Below are positions 52,001 through 55,088 of a stretch of DNA of 64,000 nt, piece after piece (positions within the stretch are counted from its first letter, which is position 1; every line of letters begins with the position of its first letter). This DNA comes from Ypsolopha sequella (Eukaryota > Arthropoda > Insecta > Lepidoptera > Ypsolophidae). A program made the position numbers and the translations under genes. The stretch lies in NCBI GenBank assembly GCA_934047225.1, contig OW204004.1:7072401-7136400 (forward strand). The letters run 5' to 3'. The notes beneath the pieces are model-generated. The model searched no databases and was not told the origin of the DNA. It worked only from the letters and a program-made list of their open reading frames with translations.

Positions 52001-54634
52001 AGTGGAGCATATGAGTAAATCATCATCATATTCTAATGGCTTTCAGTTTTGCAATTACCCTAGTTGGCGTGATTACTGTGATTGATTCAGTGTCCGATAT
52101 TGATCATCGTCTAAAGGGCCTTTTACCCTGCAATAATCTACATGTAAAGCAGACATTTTTACGTTGCCATACTTATAGTCAATCAAATAATAAGAATGCC
52201 GCTTTTACTGGAATGCCACAAATATTTTACTACTTTAATTATGCTCTACTGCCGTAAATCTTTCACCACGTGGATGTACGCAGCCCAATTACCCCGTATA
52301 ATTCTGGGCGATTTTTGTCTTCCCGCCAATTTTTCCCGCTAATTAAATATTTGGCTATATCTCTGAAAGTAGTTATCGAAATCTATCGTTCATTTGATTA
52401 AAAATCAGTTTGAATCGAGTTCTTATTAATACAGCGCAGCTTACAGTAACCAAAAGACCCGTTCACAAGAACGCTCGCCGGAAAGTGAATGTTCGAACGG
52501 TGATTGATTGAAGATCAATCCATTCATATCGTTCTAATACTTCATTCTTAAACTCTTCTCAGGTATGCCAGAATGAATAATTTATTGAGAAATGAGGATA
52601 TTTACACAGTGAACTTATGGGGAAATATTTAGTTTCTTATAGTTTAAAAAAAATGGAACGGTGGTAAATCACAACGTTACAATAGACATACGCTTATACA
52701 CACACAAACACACATACTATAGCAAAAGTATCGTGACGGTTGAAGTCCTAGATCCAGCCTAGCTCTCATTCACCAAGTACCTGGAGTGAAGCATGCGATA
52801 AGGAACTACGTTCTAAAAACAAAATTTTCCTATTTTTTTCACCAGGTCAGTAGCGTCACAGCTCATCAAGGGCCAGTCAGTCATAGCGGAGACGTTCGAA
52901 CAAGTCACCATTTACTTCTCAGACATAGTCGGTTTCACCGCCCTCTCAGCTGCGTCCACGCCGATGCAGGTCGTGGACCTCTTGAATGATCTGTACACTC
53001 TGTTCGACTCGATATTGGAGAATTATGATGTTTATAAGGTAACAAACAACACTCATCTACAGTCCTCTGATGCTTAAACAAGTATACTTTTAAGCCACAA
53101 CTTCCAGCGTCATACGAAAATTGTCTGGTTCCCACGTGCATTCAGGCAGCTTTCCATTCTTTATTTCTTCTCATTTATTACATATTATGTTTATTACATC
53201 AGTATTAATGTTGTTATAATATATATTTTTCTATATATATACAAGATGACTTTTTGATCATCGTCCAAATTCATACTGGAGGCTTGATAAGTGATCAGTA
53301 TCTTGGATCAATAACAATTTTTGTGAAATTTGTAAAATGAAATTTCAGCTTCCCATAGGAACTTCCAGTTCCGAGTGAATCACTATGGGGAGTCAAAATT
53401 TCATTTTACGAATTTTACAAAAATTGTTATTTGATCCATGATACTGATCACTTACCAAGCAACAAGTATGAATTTGGACGATGATCAAAAAGTCACCTTG
53501 TATATATATACATATGTCACCTACCTACACTACATTCTTTTATTTTTATATTATTTGTTTTATTTTATCTAATCTTTGCTACTTAGAGAAATCAGCGTGT
53601 TCTCATTCACCGCGGCTGGTTCTGGCAGAATAACCAGCGTTGCAGATCCGTCATGAGTCACAACCTTTTTTATATTATTTGTTTCATTTTATCTAATCTT
53701 TGCTACTTAGAGAAATCAGCGTGTTCTCATTCACCGCGGCTGGTTCTGGCAGAATAACCAGCGTTGCAGATCCGTCATGAGTCACAACCTTTTTTATATT
53801 ATTTGTTTTATTTTATCTAATCTTTGCTACTTAGAGAAATCAGCGTGTTCTCATTCACCGCGGCTGGTTCTGGCAGAATAACCAGCGTTGCAGATCCGTC
53901 ATGAGTCACAACCTTTTTACCGTCACGATCTCACACCACTCGCGTGCAAAGTAGATTAAGTACATGTACTGTTTTTGTTCTGTTTTAATGTGTGATAATG
54001 TTAAGTGTTACTTCTTGTTAATTTATTTTGTTTAACTTTTGATTGAAATTTTCTTCATGTCTTATGTCTTCTTTTTCTGCGTTGTGTGTGATTGTGACAG
54101 TAAATAAACGATTTTCTATTCTATTCTATTCTAAAATTACTCTCAGTGATAACGATATTTCTCTTAAATGAGACGTGAGGAGTAAGGAGTAGCTCCAATA
54201 TTCTTCTTTAGGTGGTAGCGGATTGGATGCGGACTGTGTCCAGCACTGAAGCACTGGACTAGTGTCCATTTTACTAAAGAGAGGAGAAGGGTAGTGTTTC
54301 TGAAGCCCTTAGCGTTTTCTTTCTTCTTTTCTATTATACCTGTTTCTAACATATTTAATAAGTAATTTGTCACTTACACAACATGGAGTTTTTAATGTCT
54401 GAAAGAAAAGATTTTTATTTCATTTTGTTTAGTTATTTTAAATTAAAAAATGTTCTCAGGTGGAAACGATTGGTGATGCTTACATGGTGGTCTCAGGGCT
54501 GCCTGTAAAAAACGGAACGCGCCACGCTTGCGAAATATGCCGCATGGCGCTAGCGTTACGCGACGCGGTGCGCCGGTTCAAGATCAGACATCGGCCGCAT
54601 GATTCGCTGAATTTGAGGATCGGTGTCCATTCTG
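9998..54634 (+). CDS. Receptor guanylyl cyclase, natriuretic-peptide-receptor type (10 internal exons; partial at both ends)
   Basis: This gene encodes a single-pass membrane enzyme that makes cGMP from GTP when an extracellular peptide binds. The ten exons join in phase to 1,536 nt (511 complete codons). In order they give a hydrophobic membrane helix, a juxtamembrane stretch, a kinase-homology domain (VALKK lysine, HGALKSSN in place of HRD, TDFGL, APELL), a coiled coil ([19 protein letters not shown]) and the cyclase core ([10 protein letters not shown], then [15 protein letters not shown]). Asp of FSDI and Asp of GDAY are the metal-binding pair of class III cyclases, and Glu of VETIGD is the guanine-selecting residue. 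HGALKSSN lacks the catalytic Asp, as in natriuretic peptide receptors, where the kinase domain is regulatory. The ligand-binding exons and the last catalytic exons were not found in the window. Which insect orthologue this is cannot be decided by eye. Confidence 0.95.
10137..10488 (+). repeat. Dispersed repeat A, copy 3
   Basis: Truncated at its left end relative to copy 2, starting ACCGAACAAAAAGTCG, otherwise nearly identical to 8982-9326. It starts 57 bp after the end of the transmembrane exon. Confidence 0.9.
10489..11186. other. AT-rich intron sequence
   Basis: No gene or repeat terminus was recognised. Confidence 0.4.
11187..11527 (-). mobile_element. tRNA-derived SINE (family S1), best copy
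   Basis: Read on the minus strand the element starts GCGGCAGTAGCTCAGTTGG, a good polymerase III A box, and has a B-box-like GATCCGATTCCC about 50 bp later. A body with GATGAAGGAAAACATCGTGA and ATGCCCCAAAAAGCTTG follows, then the 3' part ending near CACCCCCTCGGGG. These are standard marks of a lepidopteran tRNA SINE. Confidence 0.9.
11897..12741. mobile_element. Foldback element with ~215-bp inverted arms
   Basis: The left arm 11897-12112, starting GGGACATCGCCTCGCTCCGC, is the inverse complement, with about 10% difference, of the right arm 12526-12741. The arms share the AGGAGCGTGTTA and ATGAGAAGCCTGTTAGG segments. The AT-rich centre contains a second copy of the inner end of the right arm, so something was inserted or duplicated there. 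No transposase is present. Confidence 0.85.
12993..13350 (+). mobile_element. SINE-like retroposon S2, full copy with target duplication
   Basis: Runs from ACAAGGTGGTAGAGCTGATG to GACGAACTAGGCTGATGG. It is flanked by a 12-bp direct repeat ATAAAAGTGATT (12981-12992 and 13351-13362), the sign of target-primed retroposition. The last ~80 bp resemble the coding end and tail of the RTE LINE at 7083. Confidence 0.92.
13766..14330 (-). mobile_element. SINE-like retroposon S2, interrupted copy
   Basis: The S2 parts 13766-13935 and 14146-14330 are in minus orientation, separated by about 210 bp of foreign sequence. Several bases differ from the consensus of the other copies. Confidence 0.75.
13936..14145. 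mobile_element. Short insertion inside S2, with G19 tract
   Basis: Sequence absent from other S2 copies begins AAACATGGGTGGATCTAGG and ends near GCATGGCTCCCGCCCC. ATTGG occurs at both junctions and may be a 5-bp target duplication. A run of 19 Gs lies at 13965-13983. The element type is unknown. Confidence 0.55.
14361..14484 (+). CDS. Guanylyl cyclase exon 2: juxtamembrane region
   Basis: The acceptor is TTTCTACAG and the donor is GTAAGT. The translation starts [20 protein letters not shown] and ends RRYSTG. The K-L-E-x-E-x-A...WRV.W.DV pattern matches the segment just inside the membrane of natriuretic peptide receptors. The exon ends in phase 0, which fits the next exon at 25746. Confidence 0.9.
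14680..14830 (-). mobile_element. LINE 3' untranslated end
   Basis: Minus-strand 3' UTR with the TTCCAGACAACCTTTGGGTG segment shared with 46560-46700 and an AAATAAA-rich tail. This is the 3' end of a common lepidopteran LINE family. Confidence 0.6.
15362..15500. mobile_element. Hairpin MITE (family H1)
   Basis: Nearly complete palindrome: CGGTGTAACTACAAAACGGT at the left and its inverse ACCGTTTTGTAGTAACACCG at the right, with arms of about 60 nt around a short loop. The same unit occurs three times in tandem at 23540-23981. Confidence 0.9.
15554..15961. mobile_element. TTAA-flanked long-inverted-repeat MITE (family T2)
   Basis: TTAA borders (15554-15557 and 15958-15961) enclose arms of about 170 bp. 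The left starts GAGTCGGAGTTCCGAGATT and the inverse of the right starts GGGTCGGTGTTCCGAGATT. No coding capacity. A diverged relative starts at 43331. Confidence 0.87.
16124..16732. mobile_element. TTAA-flanked MITE (family T3)
   Basis: TTAA at 16124 and 16729 borders terminal inverted repeats of about 75 bp beginning GAGCCGTTTAGCAGCCGGAT (left) and GAGTCGTTTAGCAGCCGGAT (right, inverted). The interior is AT-rich without an open transposase. A related left end occurs at 42046. Confidence 0.88.
16874..17684 (-). repeat. GGTTCCGTA-family repeat, copy 1
   Basis: Minus-oriented relative to the copies at 20519 and 22527. It has the CTGTCTGTCCGTCTGT segment at the left and TACGGAACCCTAGG plus GTCTGACTTGCACTTG at the right. 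It is itself interrupted by the hAT MITE at 17237. Superfamily not assigned. Confidence 0.7.
17237..17533 (+). mobile_element. hAT-type MITE (family h1), copy 1
   Basis: Terminal repeats CAAAGATTTCAAAAGT and the inverse ACTTTTGAAATCTTT, with the GTTTACCTACGGTCAGCAAA and AAACGTGTGAGCGTCACCCA segments shared with the other two copies. The flanks TATAAAAT and TACAAAAT are a plausible 8-bp duplication with one change. Confidence 0.88.
17851..18040. repeat. Hairpin MITE with ~45-nt arms
   Basis: The left GTTGCCAACTGCACAGGGTG and ATCGTCAAAAACATAGATA segments are inverted at the right as TATCTATGTTTTTGATGATA and GAAGGCAAC. A half copy lies at 60084-60128. Confidence 0.75.
18866..19340 (+). mobile_element. 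TTAA-flanked MITE (family T4), copy 1
   Basis: TTAA borders at 18866 and 19337. Terminal segments GGCGATTACCATCGCCAAAT and, inverted at the right, GGGCCTTACTATTGCCAAAT are partly related to each other. The whole 475-bp unit is present in inverse orientation at 47319-47784. Confidence 0.85.
19501..20186 (+). repeat. Higher-order tandem repeat, 185-bp period
   Basis: Short units of the type GTAGGTTAGCTACGACGTAG alternate with GCCAACTGCTACGACGTAGC and similar. The landmark GTATGAGGACGT or its variant recurs at 19566, 19751 and 19936, giving a 185-bp higher-order period and about 3.5 copies. No coding sense was seen. Confidence 0.9.
20519..22020 (+). repeat. GGTTCCGTA-family repeat, copy 2, with internal ~275-bp repeats
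   Basis: It opens AAGTGCAAGTCAGACTCGCG and CGGTTCCGTA and closes GACGGACGGACAACGGAGTC and TACGGAACCCTAAAA. Inside, a unit containing GGAGATAAGGGG and AAAGATTTCTC occurs three times (about 20600-20870, 21236-21525, 21526-21800). The stretch 20885-21225 looks inserted. Confidence 0.75.
22527..23275 (+). repeat. GGTTCCGTA-family repeat, copy 3
   Basis: Begins AACTGGCCGAGTGCGAGTCG followed by TAGGGTTCCGTG and ends GACAGACAGACAGACGGTCA and GGGTACGGAACCCTAAAA. A very common lepidopteran interspersed repeat type; class not assigned. Confidence 0.75.
23390..23515 (+). mobile_element. S1 SINE 3' fragment
   Basis: AAAGGCTCACCACCTATCA and GTTGGGACATAAAAATCATC match the body of the S1 family. No tRNA head. 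Confidence 0.6.
23540..23981. repeat. Three tandem H1 hairpin MITEs
   Basis: Units 23540-23678, 23681-23830 and 23833-23981 each fold as the H1 hairpin (GTGTTTAAATCTGTTG and its inverse CAACAGATTTAAACAC). Units 2 and 3 share private changes such as ACTACAAAAGNGTGTTTAAG, so they arose by duplication of one another rather than by separate insertion. Confidence 0.9.
24427..24696. mobile_element. Long-hairpin MITE (family M1), copy 1
   Basis: The left AAGGTGACTTTTTGATCATC and GTCCAAATTCATACTGG are inverted at the right as AGTATGAATTTGGACGATG and TTCACCTTGTA. The second copy at 53240 has TA next to both ends, suggesting a Tc1/mariner-type origin. Confidence 0.85.
25746..25855 (+). CDS. Guanylyl cyclase exon 3: start of kinase-homology domain
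   Basis: The acceptor is CTTCCCCCAG and the donor is GTAAG. The exon reads [20 protein letters not shown], then [17 protein letters not shown]. The VALKK lysine corresponds to the nucleotide-binding lysine of kinases, while no glycine-rich loop is apparent. It ends in phase 2. The next intron (25856-32688) carries the BEL/Pao retrotransposon. Confidence 0.93.
26215..26352 (+). mobile_element. S1 SINE fragment
   Basis: Matches the S1 body (GAACGTAAAAATCGTCTGCG, then ACACCTCTGATACGCCGTCG). Diverged, without a tRNA head. Confidence 0.5.
26480..26642 (+). repeat. Left LTR of BEL/Pao element
   Basis: A 163-bp terminal repeat beginning TGTTGG and ending CAACA, matching 32098-32260. It is preceded by the target duplication AGGGT. 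Confidence 0.95.
26645..26662 (+). promoter_or_regulatory. Primer-binding site of BEL/Pao element
   Basis: TGGCGACCGTGAACCTGC lies two bases after the left LTR, where minus-strand synthesis is primed by a tRNA 3' end. TGG pairs with the tRNA CCA. I do not assign the tRNA with certainty. Confidence 0.75.
26671..31902 (+). CDS. BEL/Pao Gag-Pol polyprotein
   Basis: The frame gives 1,743 residues from the first ATG after the primer-binding site, which opens [10 protein letters not shown]; it is also open further upstream into the LTR, but an in-LTR start is not credible. Approximate order: Gag-like DUF1759 region (residues 128-310), three Cys-rich knuckles ([14 protein letters not shown] near 352, [14 protein letters not shown] near 386, [13 protein letters not shown] near 405), aspartic protease with LIDNGA near 481, reverse transcriptase with ADIEKAF near 810 and YVDN near 885, RNase H with FSDAS near 1043, HHCC integrase zinc region near 1352, integrase core with [14 protein letters not shown] and WWERMV (1421-1530), and a C-terminal DUF5641-like segment (1643-1700). 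YVDN in place of YVDD is a departure from the usual motif that I believe occurs in the Pao clade, but I cannot verify this. No stop or frameshift is seen. Confidence 0.96.
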   Translation: MDELQKLKRDRATWRSSFTRLVNKISLALKNTETEEIGTSIKILRDKYEKIETMDNTIIQMMFDVDLPQDQQNTELDEQDEYKHKFLDVTEKVNRITQDIDGDSSAGGTIMSNECQKCLESLKLSKRQFKLPNVDLVKFSGNVMSWIPFWGQFKRIHNDDTLDNHDKFQYLLTAIPEGSKARELIDSFPPSAENYETAVKHLQERFGREDLLIEVYVRELLNLVLSQVKNEYKLPVSSLYDKLNTQLRALETMGLTSDKYAAILSPLVQSALSTEILKAWERTRQGTINDAQGKILDNLLQFLKHEVESCQRISLAREGFASKTINHDEENNTSVPTASCLYSGNSSNNRDKCIFCEKDNHTSIQCNKAANLSIEERKKHIFNVRACIRCLRLGHNSFKCRTFVRCLACSKQHNILMCPEIAKSAVNASESKQSEIIEKSSNENNDTQLSLSNKFKPMVTYLQTLLVKVCYLDKEITVRALIDNGAQRSYIKQELAQKLDLPIVKEEMMGHVVFGGVNTKPEIHQLYNVMLKSMDSSFIFSVHVLNENKICGDLPRVYEAELLEELWKHNVTLHDVGKEIPEISILIGADYCGRLLTNKILQLKNGMTAVNTKLGWTIQGVKVENYKSYPSTTLTTTLHISQLWDLETLGIKDPTEVKSEMQKEKEIMKKFSDTISINEEGRYEVELPWKEGHKELNNNKELAKARLKSTTKRLLQTKNLEAYDQVFQDWLVKGIIEEVKEDDESGHYLAHHAVIKNTSTTTRVRPVFDASANDKNGNSLNKCLEKGTNLLELIPKLLIQFRLRTVGISADIEKAFLQISLNSSDRNYLKFLWWKDGEVITLRHRRVVFGLSSSPFLLAATIIYHLSNCPITVQKTAKHLMKSYYVDNCVTSLEKDEVINFVEESKHLMAEGKFNLREWNISQMTGYTPEKEIVSVLGIIWNTKEDKIYINVPDNTKEKLTKRTLLSIAQKIFDPIGFTCPTTLIPKLLLQRAWSNGGGWDTELAEDIKDDLNQWLKNIHLLNLCHLPRRLTRETVEKCERSIHVFSDASQKSYGVCIFLRTEYQGSITVQLILAKARVAKPNVTIPRSELIAGLIATRLGQQAIEALDIKCPIYYWTDSTVLLTWIKKEALWAVFVQNRVEEIKANSNPDDWYHVPGTLNPADLPSRGCDAKTLVESTWWEGPDWLKDDKTHWPSSKIEAFDVNAEKELRKTNTVCLNAVQNNTIKNNCEKLFTEENFTHFSKYSKTLRTLAYILRFKRHNHGNIDTNRKLVGDKELNCSELEEAEIRLFKIIQSEFKYYIKNRKLAYFEDENGLLRVHTKLLNSEEEDNFKQPIILPDKSTIIYRLVRDTHEINNHAGVSTLVAILRERYWIIKVRRLTKSIVSHCTKCKRHNAKPCMVPFAPLPLNRLNMYAAPFETCGIDYAGPLHLRSGEKCYIALYTCAIYRAIHLELVQSLSTQSFLMSLRRFIARRGRPNTIYSDNGTCFTGANNLLENIDWNEIQAYSTIHRINWIFNPPTAAWWGGWWERMVRTVKEMLRRILGRSIVNSIDMETILCDCEAIINARPLTYVTEDTLMPITPNYFLQGIPRNDVPDLDVLDRKNLNERVKYVQKLREDLRQRFRTEYLALLVHQGKQSKTNLCVGDVVLLECDKKRVDWPLGLILELYPGTDKHTRVAKIKTANGERIRPLQRLYPLEITHPYIEVLEVDTDIERPIDEKAHVETERRTRCGRVVKVPRRLDL
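32098..32260 (+). repeat. Right LTR of BEL/Pao element
   Basis: A 163-bp repeat matching 26480-26642 and followed by the AGGGT target duplication at 32261-32265. Cyclase exon 4 begins 428 bp downstream. Confidence 0.95.
32689..32905 (+). CDS. Guanylyl cyclase exon 4: kinase-homology domain, N-lobe to hinge
   Basis: The acceptor is CCTTCACAG and the donor is GTGAGT. The exon encodes 72 codons after a split Arg, including [20 protein letters not shown], the hinge [16 protein letters not shown] and [15 protein letters not shown]. The [15 protein letters not shown] stretch is diagnostic of receptor guanylyl cyclases. The exon ends in phase 0 and begins only 428 bp downstream of the right LTR of the BEL/Pao element. 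Confidence 0.96.
33217..33270. repeat. Perfect 54-bp palindrome
   Basis: The arms 33217-33243 and 33244-33270 are exact inverse complements with no spacer. The left arm contains TTAAAACAAAGTCGAATATT. Confidence 0.95.
33625..34545 (+). repeat. GGCCTTCGGCC hairpin array with a ~536-bp tandem duplication
   Basis: Segment 33625-33988 recurs at 34161-34487 (offset 536 bp). Across both, at least nine copies of GGCCTTCGGCC and two of GGCCTCCGGCC are spaced irregularly in CTCGGCCT-rich sequence. The region is strikingly GC-rich against the AT-rich intron. No credible protein is encoded. Confidence 0.85.
34546..35520. repeat. Unclassified repetitive stretch with TGTCAAA words and 101-bp duplication
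   Basis: TGTCAAA recurs many times. A unit with CTTTTCTTAGA, CATGGGTCTA and GATACGGGCCGTTAAAGTTT occurs twice, 101 bp apart (near 34900 and 35001). Hairpins GCTCGCGCTTCGCGCTCGC (twice, near 35250 and 35350) and GCTCGCCCTTCGGGCTCGCC follow. Element type unknown. Confidence 0.7.
35881..35990 (+). repeat. Dispersed repeat shared with 38420-38520
   Basis: GCATAAATGTATATATATGC, TTTAGAACTGACAAAGGTTG and CTGCACGTGAACGTGTTTTG recur near 38420-38510. Family unknown. Confidence 0.65.
36712..36974. mobile_element. Palindromic hAT-like MITE
   Basis: Arms of about 115 bp: AGTGGCGTGCACAGAACTTT at the left and its near inverse AAAAAGTTCCGTGCACGCCA at the right, ending CACTG. Flanks GGGGCGCC and GGGGCGGA could be an imperfect 8-bp duplication. 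The central hairpin GGGTAGACAATGTCTACCC is itself palindromic. Confidence 0.75.
37645..37804 (+). CDS. Guanylyl cyclase exon 5: kinase-homology domain, pseudo-catalytic loop
   Basis: The acceptor is TTTCCCCAG. The exon encodes [20 protein letters not shown], then [20 protein letters not shown], and ends at SYWT plus one base. HGALKSSN replaces the HRDLKxxN catalytic loop of active kinases, so phosphotransfer is unlikely. The TDFG motif is kept. The donor GTAAGT at 37805 runs straight into a MITE terminus. Confidence 0.95.
37810..38238 (+). mobile_element. MITE (family M2), copy 1, abutting exon 5 donor
   Basis: The left end TATTAGGTCTTTACATATG is inverted at the right as CATATGTAAATACCTATTATA. 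The interior matches 46033-46427. The left end starts on the sixth base of intron 5. Confidence 0.85.
38239..38775 (+). repeat. Partial duplication of M2 and flanking sequence
   Basis: The right half of M2 plus the following AGAGTAAGCGTCGTGTTTCT segment (about 38042-38310) recurs at 38515-38770, separated by the repeat shared with 35881-35990. It is probably a local duplication. Confidence 0.75.
38776..41006. other. AT-rich intron 5 sequence
   Basis: Mostly featureless. Segment 39230-39330 carries GAGCGAAGCGGAGCGGAGCG, resembling the foldback ends at 11897, and 40381-40440 resembles 4575-4630. Confidence 0.4.
39444..39472 (+). mobile_element. 3' terminus of a non-autonomous Helitron
   Basis: CGCAAGCAAATCTGCG forms a short hairpin followed by GGGCATCTGCTAG and then T, the expected hairpin plus CTRR end of a Helitron. 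The 5' end was not located. Confidence 0.6.
41007..41165 (+). CDS. Guanylyl cyclase exon 6: kinase-homology domain C-lobe
   Basis: A long T-tract ending in CTGTAG precedes the exon and the donor is GTGAG. The translation includes [40 protein letters not shown] and [17 protein letters not shown] and [12 protein letters not shown] are the conserved C-lobe elements. Phases match on both sides (two bases in, one base out). Confidence 0.96.
41604..41765 (+). mobile_element. S2 retroposon, truncated copy
   Basis: Contains GGTATAGAGCTCATGCTGGG through AACAGACTGGTGATGAGCAG, matching the first half of S2. The 3' tail is missing. Confidence 0.7.
42046..42180 (+). mobile_element. T3 MITE left-end fragment
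   Basis: GCGGTTTAGCAGCCAGATTG and TTTCCATTGGTTTCTG match parts of the T3 element at 16124. The right end is lacking. Confidence 0.65.
42225..42310 (+). repeat. Dispersed repeat with degenerate hammerhead-like motif
   Basis: CGACTGATGACGGCCCC, a loop, GGGCCG and then ATATATATCGAGTTATAAT. It is the direct counterpart of 58440-58570, but the GAAA is changed to GATA. Confidence 0.65.
43331..43780. mobile_element. Diverged T2 MITE
   Basis: The left end TTAAGGGTCGGTGTTCC equals the T2 terminus, and 43600-43760 contains CCTGTTTTTTTTCTGATATC and GCCGAACCCTGTTTTT from the other arm. Its right TTAA border is not clear. Confidence 0.6.
44171..44479 (+). mobile_element. hAT-type MITE (family h1), copy 2, perfect 8-bp target duplication
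   Basis: CAAAGATTTCAAAAGT at the left and ACTTTTGAAATCTTTG at the right, flanked by GATATTAC on both sides (44163-44170 and 44480-44487). The 8-bp duplication places the family in the hAT superfamily. Confidence 0.95.
44646..44760 (-). mobile_element. S1 SINE fragment
   Basis: AAATTCCCGAGGGGGTTTCA and GAGGTGTTCCCAAG match the 3' end of S1 on the minus strand. Confidence 0.6.
44773..45281 (+). repeat. TTAA-bounded 0.5-kb dispersed repeat, copy 1
   Basis: Closely matches 59280-59787. Both copies begin TTAAGAGGAT and end in CCCGTTAA, but the two ends are not inverted repeats of each other. No coding frame was recognised. Confidence 0.8.
45282..45430 (-). mobile_element. LINE 3' end with (AAT)n tail
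   Basis: The run AATAATAATAATAATAAAAT followed by TCTTTATTGCACAAGA is a minus-strand LINE 3' end. Body sequence includes CTACCAGCTAACCTTTGG. Confidence 0.55.
45655..45757 (-). mobile_element. tRNA-derived SINE (family S3) head
   Basis: On the minus strand: CCGCCCCTGTGGTCGAGTAA, then a B-box-like GGTCGTGGGTTCAATCTCC. Related to 61604-61760. Confidence 0.75.
46033..46427 (+). mobile_element. MITE (family M2), copy 2
   Basis: TATTAGGTCTTTACATATG at the left and TGTAAAGACCTATTATA at the right. The interior matches 37810-38238, including ATGACAAATCCAAATTAT. Confidence 0.85.
46556..46900 (-). mobile_element. LINE 3' end with (GAAT)n tail
   Basis: GAATGAATGAATGAATGAAT is followed by CACTTTATTGTACACGG, then TTCCAGCCAACCTTTGGGTG. 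This is a minus-strand LINE 3' UTR of the same kind as 14680-14830. Confidence 0.65.
47024..47189 (+). CDS. Guanylyl cyclase exon 7: end of kinase-homology domain
   Basis: The acceptor is TCTATTACAG and the donor is GTAAGT. The exon encodes [15 protein letters not shown], then [20 protein letters not shown] and KGAIRRLNK. The [10 protein letters not shown] motif is the typical end of the kinase-homology domain. It ends in phase 2. Confidence 0.95.
47319..47784 (-). mobile_element. TTAA-flanked MITE (family T4), copy 2
   Basis: Inverse counterpart of 18866-19340 with TTAA at both borders (47319 and 47781). Terminal TATCGCCAAAT and ATTTGGCGACGGTAATCGCC match. Confidence 0.85.
47785..49508. other. 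Intron 7 sequence without recognised elements
   Basis: Contains the inverted pair GCGCGAGTTGAATGCAGACT and GTGTGCATTCAACTCGC at 48030-48098, otherwise AT-rich and unassigned. Confidence 0.4.
49509..49773. mobile_element. TA-flanked long-hairpin MITE
   Basis: CAAGATGTAACAAAAAGGTG at the left and CACCTTTCTGTTACACGTTG at the right, each next to TA, with inverted arms of about 80 bp including CAACTTTTACTAT and its inverse. Probably Tc1/mariner-derived. Confidence 0.8.
49876..50474. mobile_element. Tc1/mariner-like MITE with perfect 31-bp inverted repeats
   Basis: The left end CAGTGCGCGCCAATCTTTTA and the right end TAAAAGATTGGCGCGCACTG are exact inverse complements over 31 bp, and TA stands on both sides (49874-49875, 50475-50476). 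No transposase. The right half (about 50260-50440) is unusually GC-rich. Confidence 0.93.
50475..51143. other. Intron 7 sequence, unassigned
   Basis: Nothing was recognised apart from the branch/acceptor region of exon 8. Confidence 0.35.
51144..51293 (+). CDS. Guanylyl cyclase exon 8: signalling helix / dimerisation coiled coil
   Basis: The acceptor is ATCACCAG and the donor is GTAAG. The exon encodes [20 protein letters not shown], then [20 protein letters not shown] and [10 protein letters not shown]. Regular hydrophobic spacing and high charge indicate the coiled coil that joins the kinase-homology and cyclase domains. LLPK leads directly into the cyclase domain of the next exon. Confidence 0.96.
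51294..52845. other. Intron 8, unassigned
   Basis: AT-rich. No element termini or coding segments were recognised. Confidence 0.4.
52846..53038 (+). CDS. Guanylyl cyclase exon 9: catalytic domain, first metal-binding Asp
   Basis: The acceptor is TTTTTCACCAG and the donor is GTAAC. The exon encodes [39 protein letters not shown] and [28 protein letters not shown] carries the first catalytic metal-binding aspartate and LNDLYTLFD is the conserved following helix. It ends in phase 0. Confidence 0.97.
53240..53503. mobile_element. Long-hairpin MITE (family M1), copy 2
   Basis: Starts TACAAGATGACTTTTTGATC and ends GATCAAAAAGTCACCTTGTA. Nearly the same as 24427-24696, with TA at both ends. Confidence 0.88.
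53535..54133 (+). mobile_element. LINE 3' end containing three 124-bp tandem repeats
   Basis: The unit with TCTAATCTTTGCTACTTAG starts at 53568, 53692 and 53816 (period 124 bp, nearly identical). Downstream sequence ends AATAAACGATTTTCTATTCT with a (TTCTA)n tail at about 54112-54133, as expected for a plus-strand LINE 3' UTR. The coding part is missing. Confidence 0.75.
54460..54634 (+). CDS. Guanylyl cyclase exon 10: catalytic domain, guanine-selecting Glu and second metal Asp
   Basis: The acceptor is GTTCTCAG and the donor is GTATGT. The exon encodes [20 protein letters not shown], then a helix with [17 protein letters not shown], and ends [18 protein letters not shown] provides the guanine-recognition Glu and the second metal Asp. 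RIGVHSG should continue to the GPVVAGVVG-type segment, which was not found in the remaining 9.3 kb. Two degenerate tandem copies of the second half of this exon follow directly (54698-54940). Confidence 0.97.
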
Positions 54635-54697
54635 GTATGTTATGCGTTTATACTTGTTTCTGTTTTATTATTTAAGGTTTTATTGGTAAGTGGTTGC

Positions 54698-54940
54698 TGC
54701 ATGGCGCTAGCGTTATGAGACGTGGTGCGCCGGTTCAAGATCAGACATCAGCCGAATGATTAGCTGAATTTGAGGATCAGTGTCCATTCTGGTAAGTTAT
54801 GCGTTTATATTTGTTTTTTTTTATTATTTAAATTTTCATTGTTAAGTGGTTGCCGCATGGCGCTCCCGTTGCCAGTTGAGTAGCCTTTACACTTATGATC
54901 AGATAAATTTGAGGATCGGTTTTGTGCATTCTGGTAAGTT
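54698..54940 (+). pseudogene. Two degenerate tandem copies of the 3' half of cyclase exon 10
   Basis: The exon segment beginning CGCATGGCGCTAGCG at 54541 recurs at 54698 and again at 54854, a period of 156-157 bp. Copy 2 keeps the GGTGCGCCGGTTCAAGATCA and GTCCATTCTGGTAAGT portions but carries single-base changes, stops (ATGATTAGCTGA) and a disturbed frame. Copy 3 is more decayed and keeps mainly AATTTGAGGATCGG and ATTCTGGTAAG. Neither can encode the cyclase segment. Each copy ends in a GTAAGT-type splice donor (54792 and 54934) closer to consensus than the GTATGT of the real exon. Confidence 0.85.
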
Positions 54941-55088
54941 TTCCCTATATATATTATTTTATCCATCCACTTCAAGATTGATTTGTAATTAATTAATTTG
55001 AGGGTTGTACATTTTGACATGTTTGGATTTTTGTATGACAGGGTGTCAAGAGGATAGCTTTTTTCTTAAAACAGGGTACTGTACCCAT

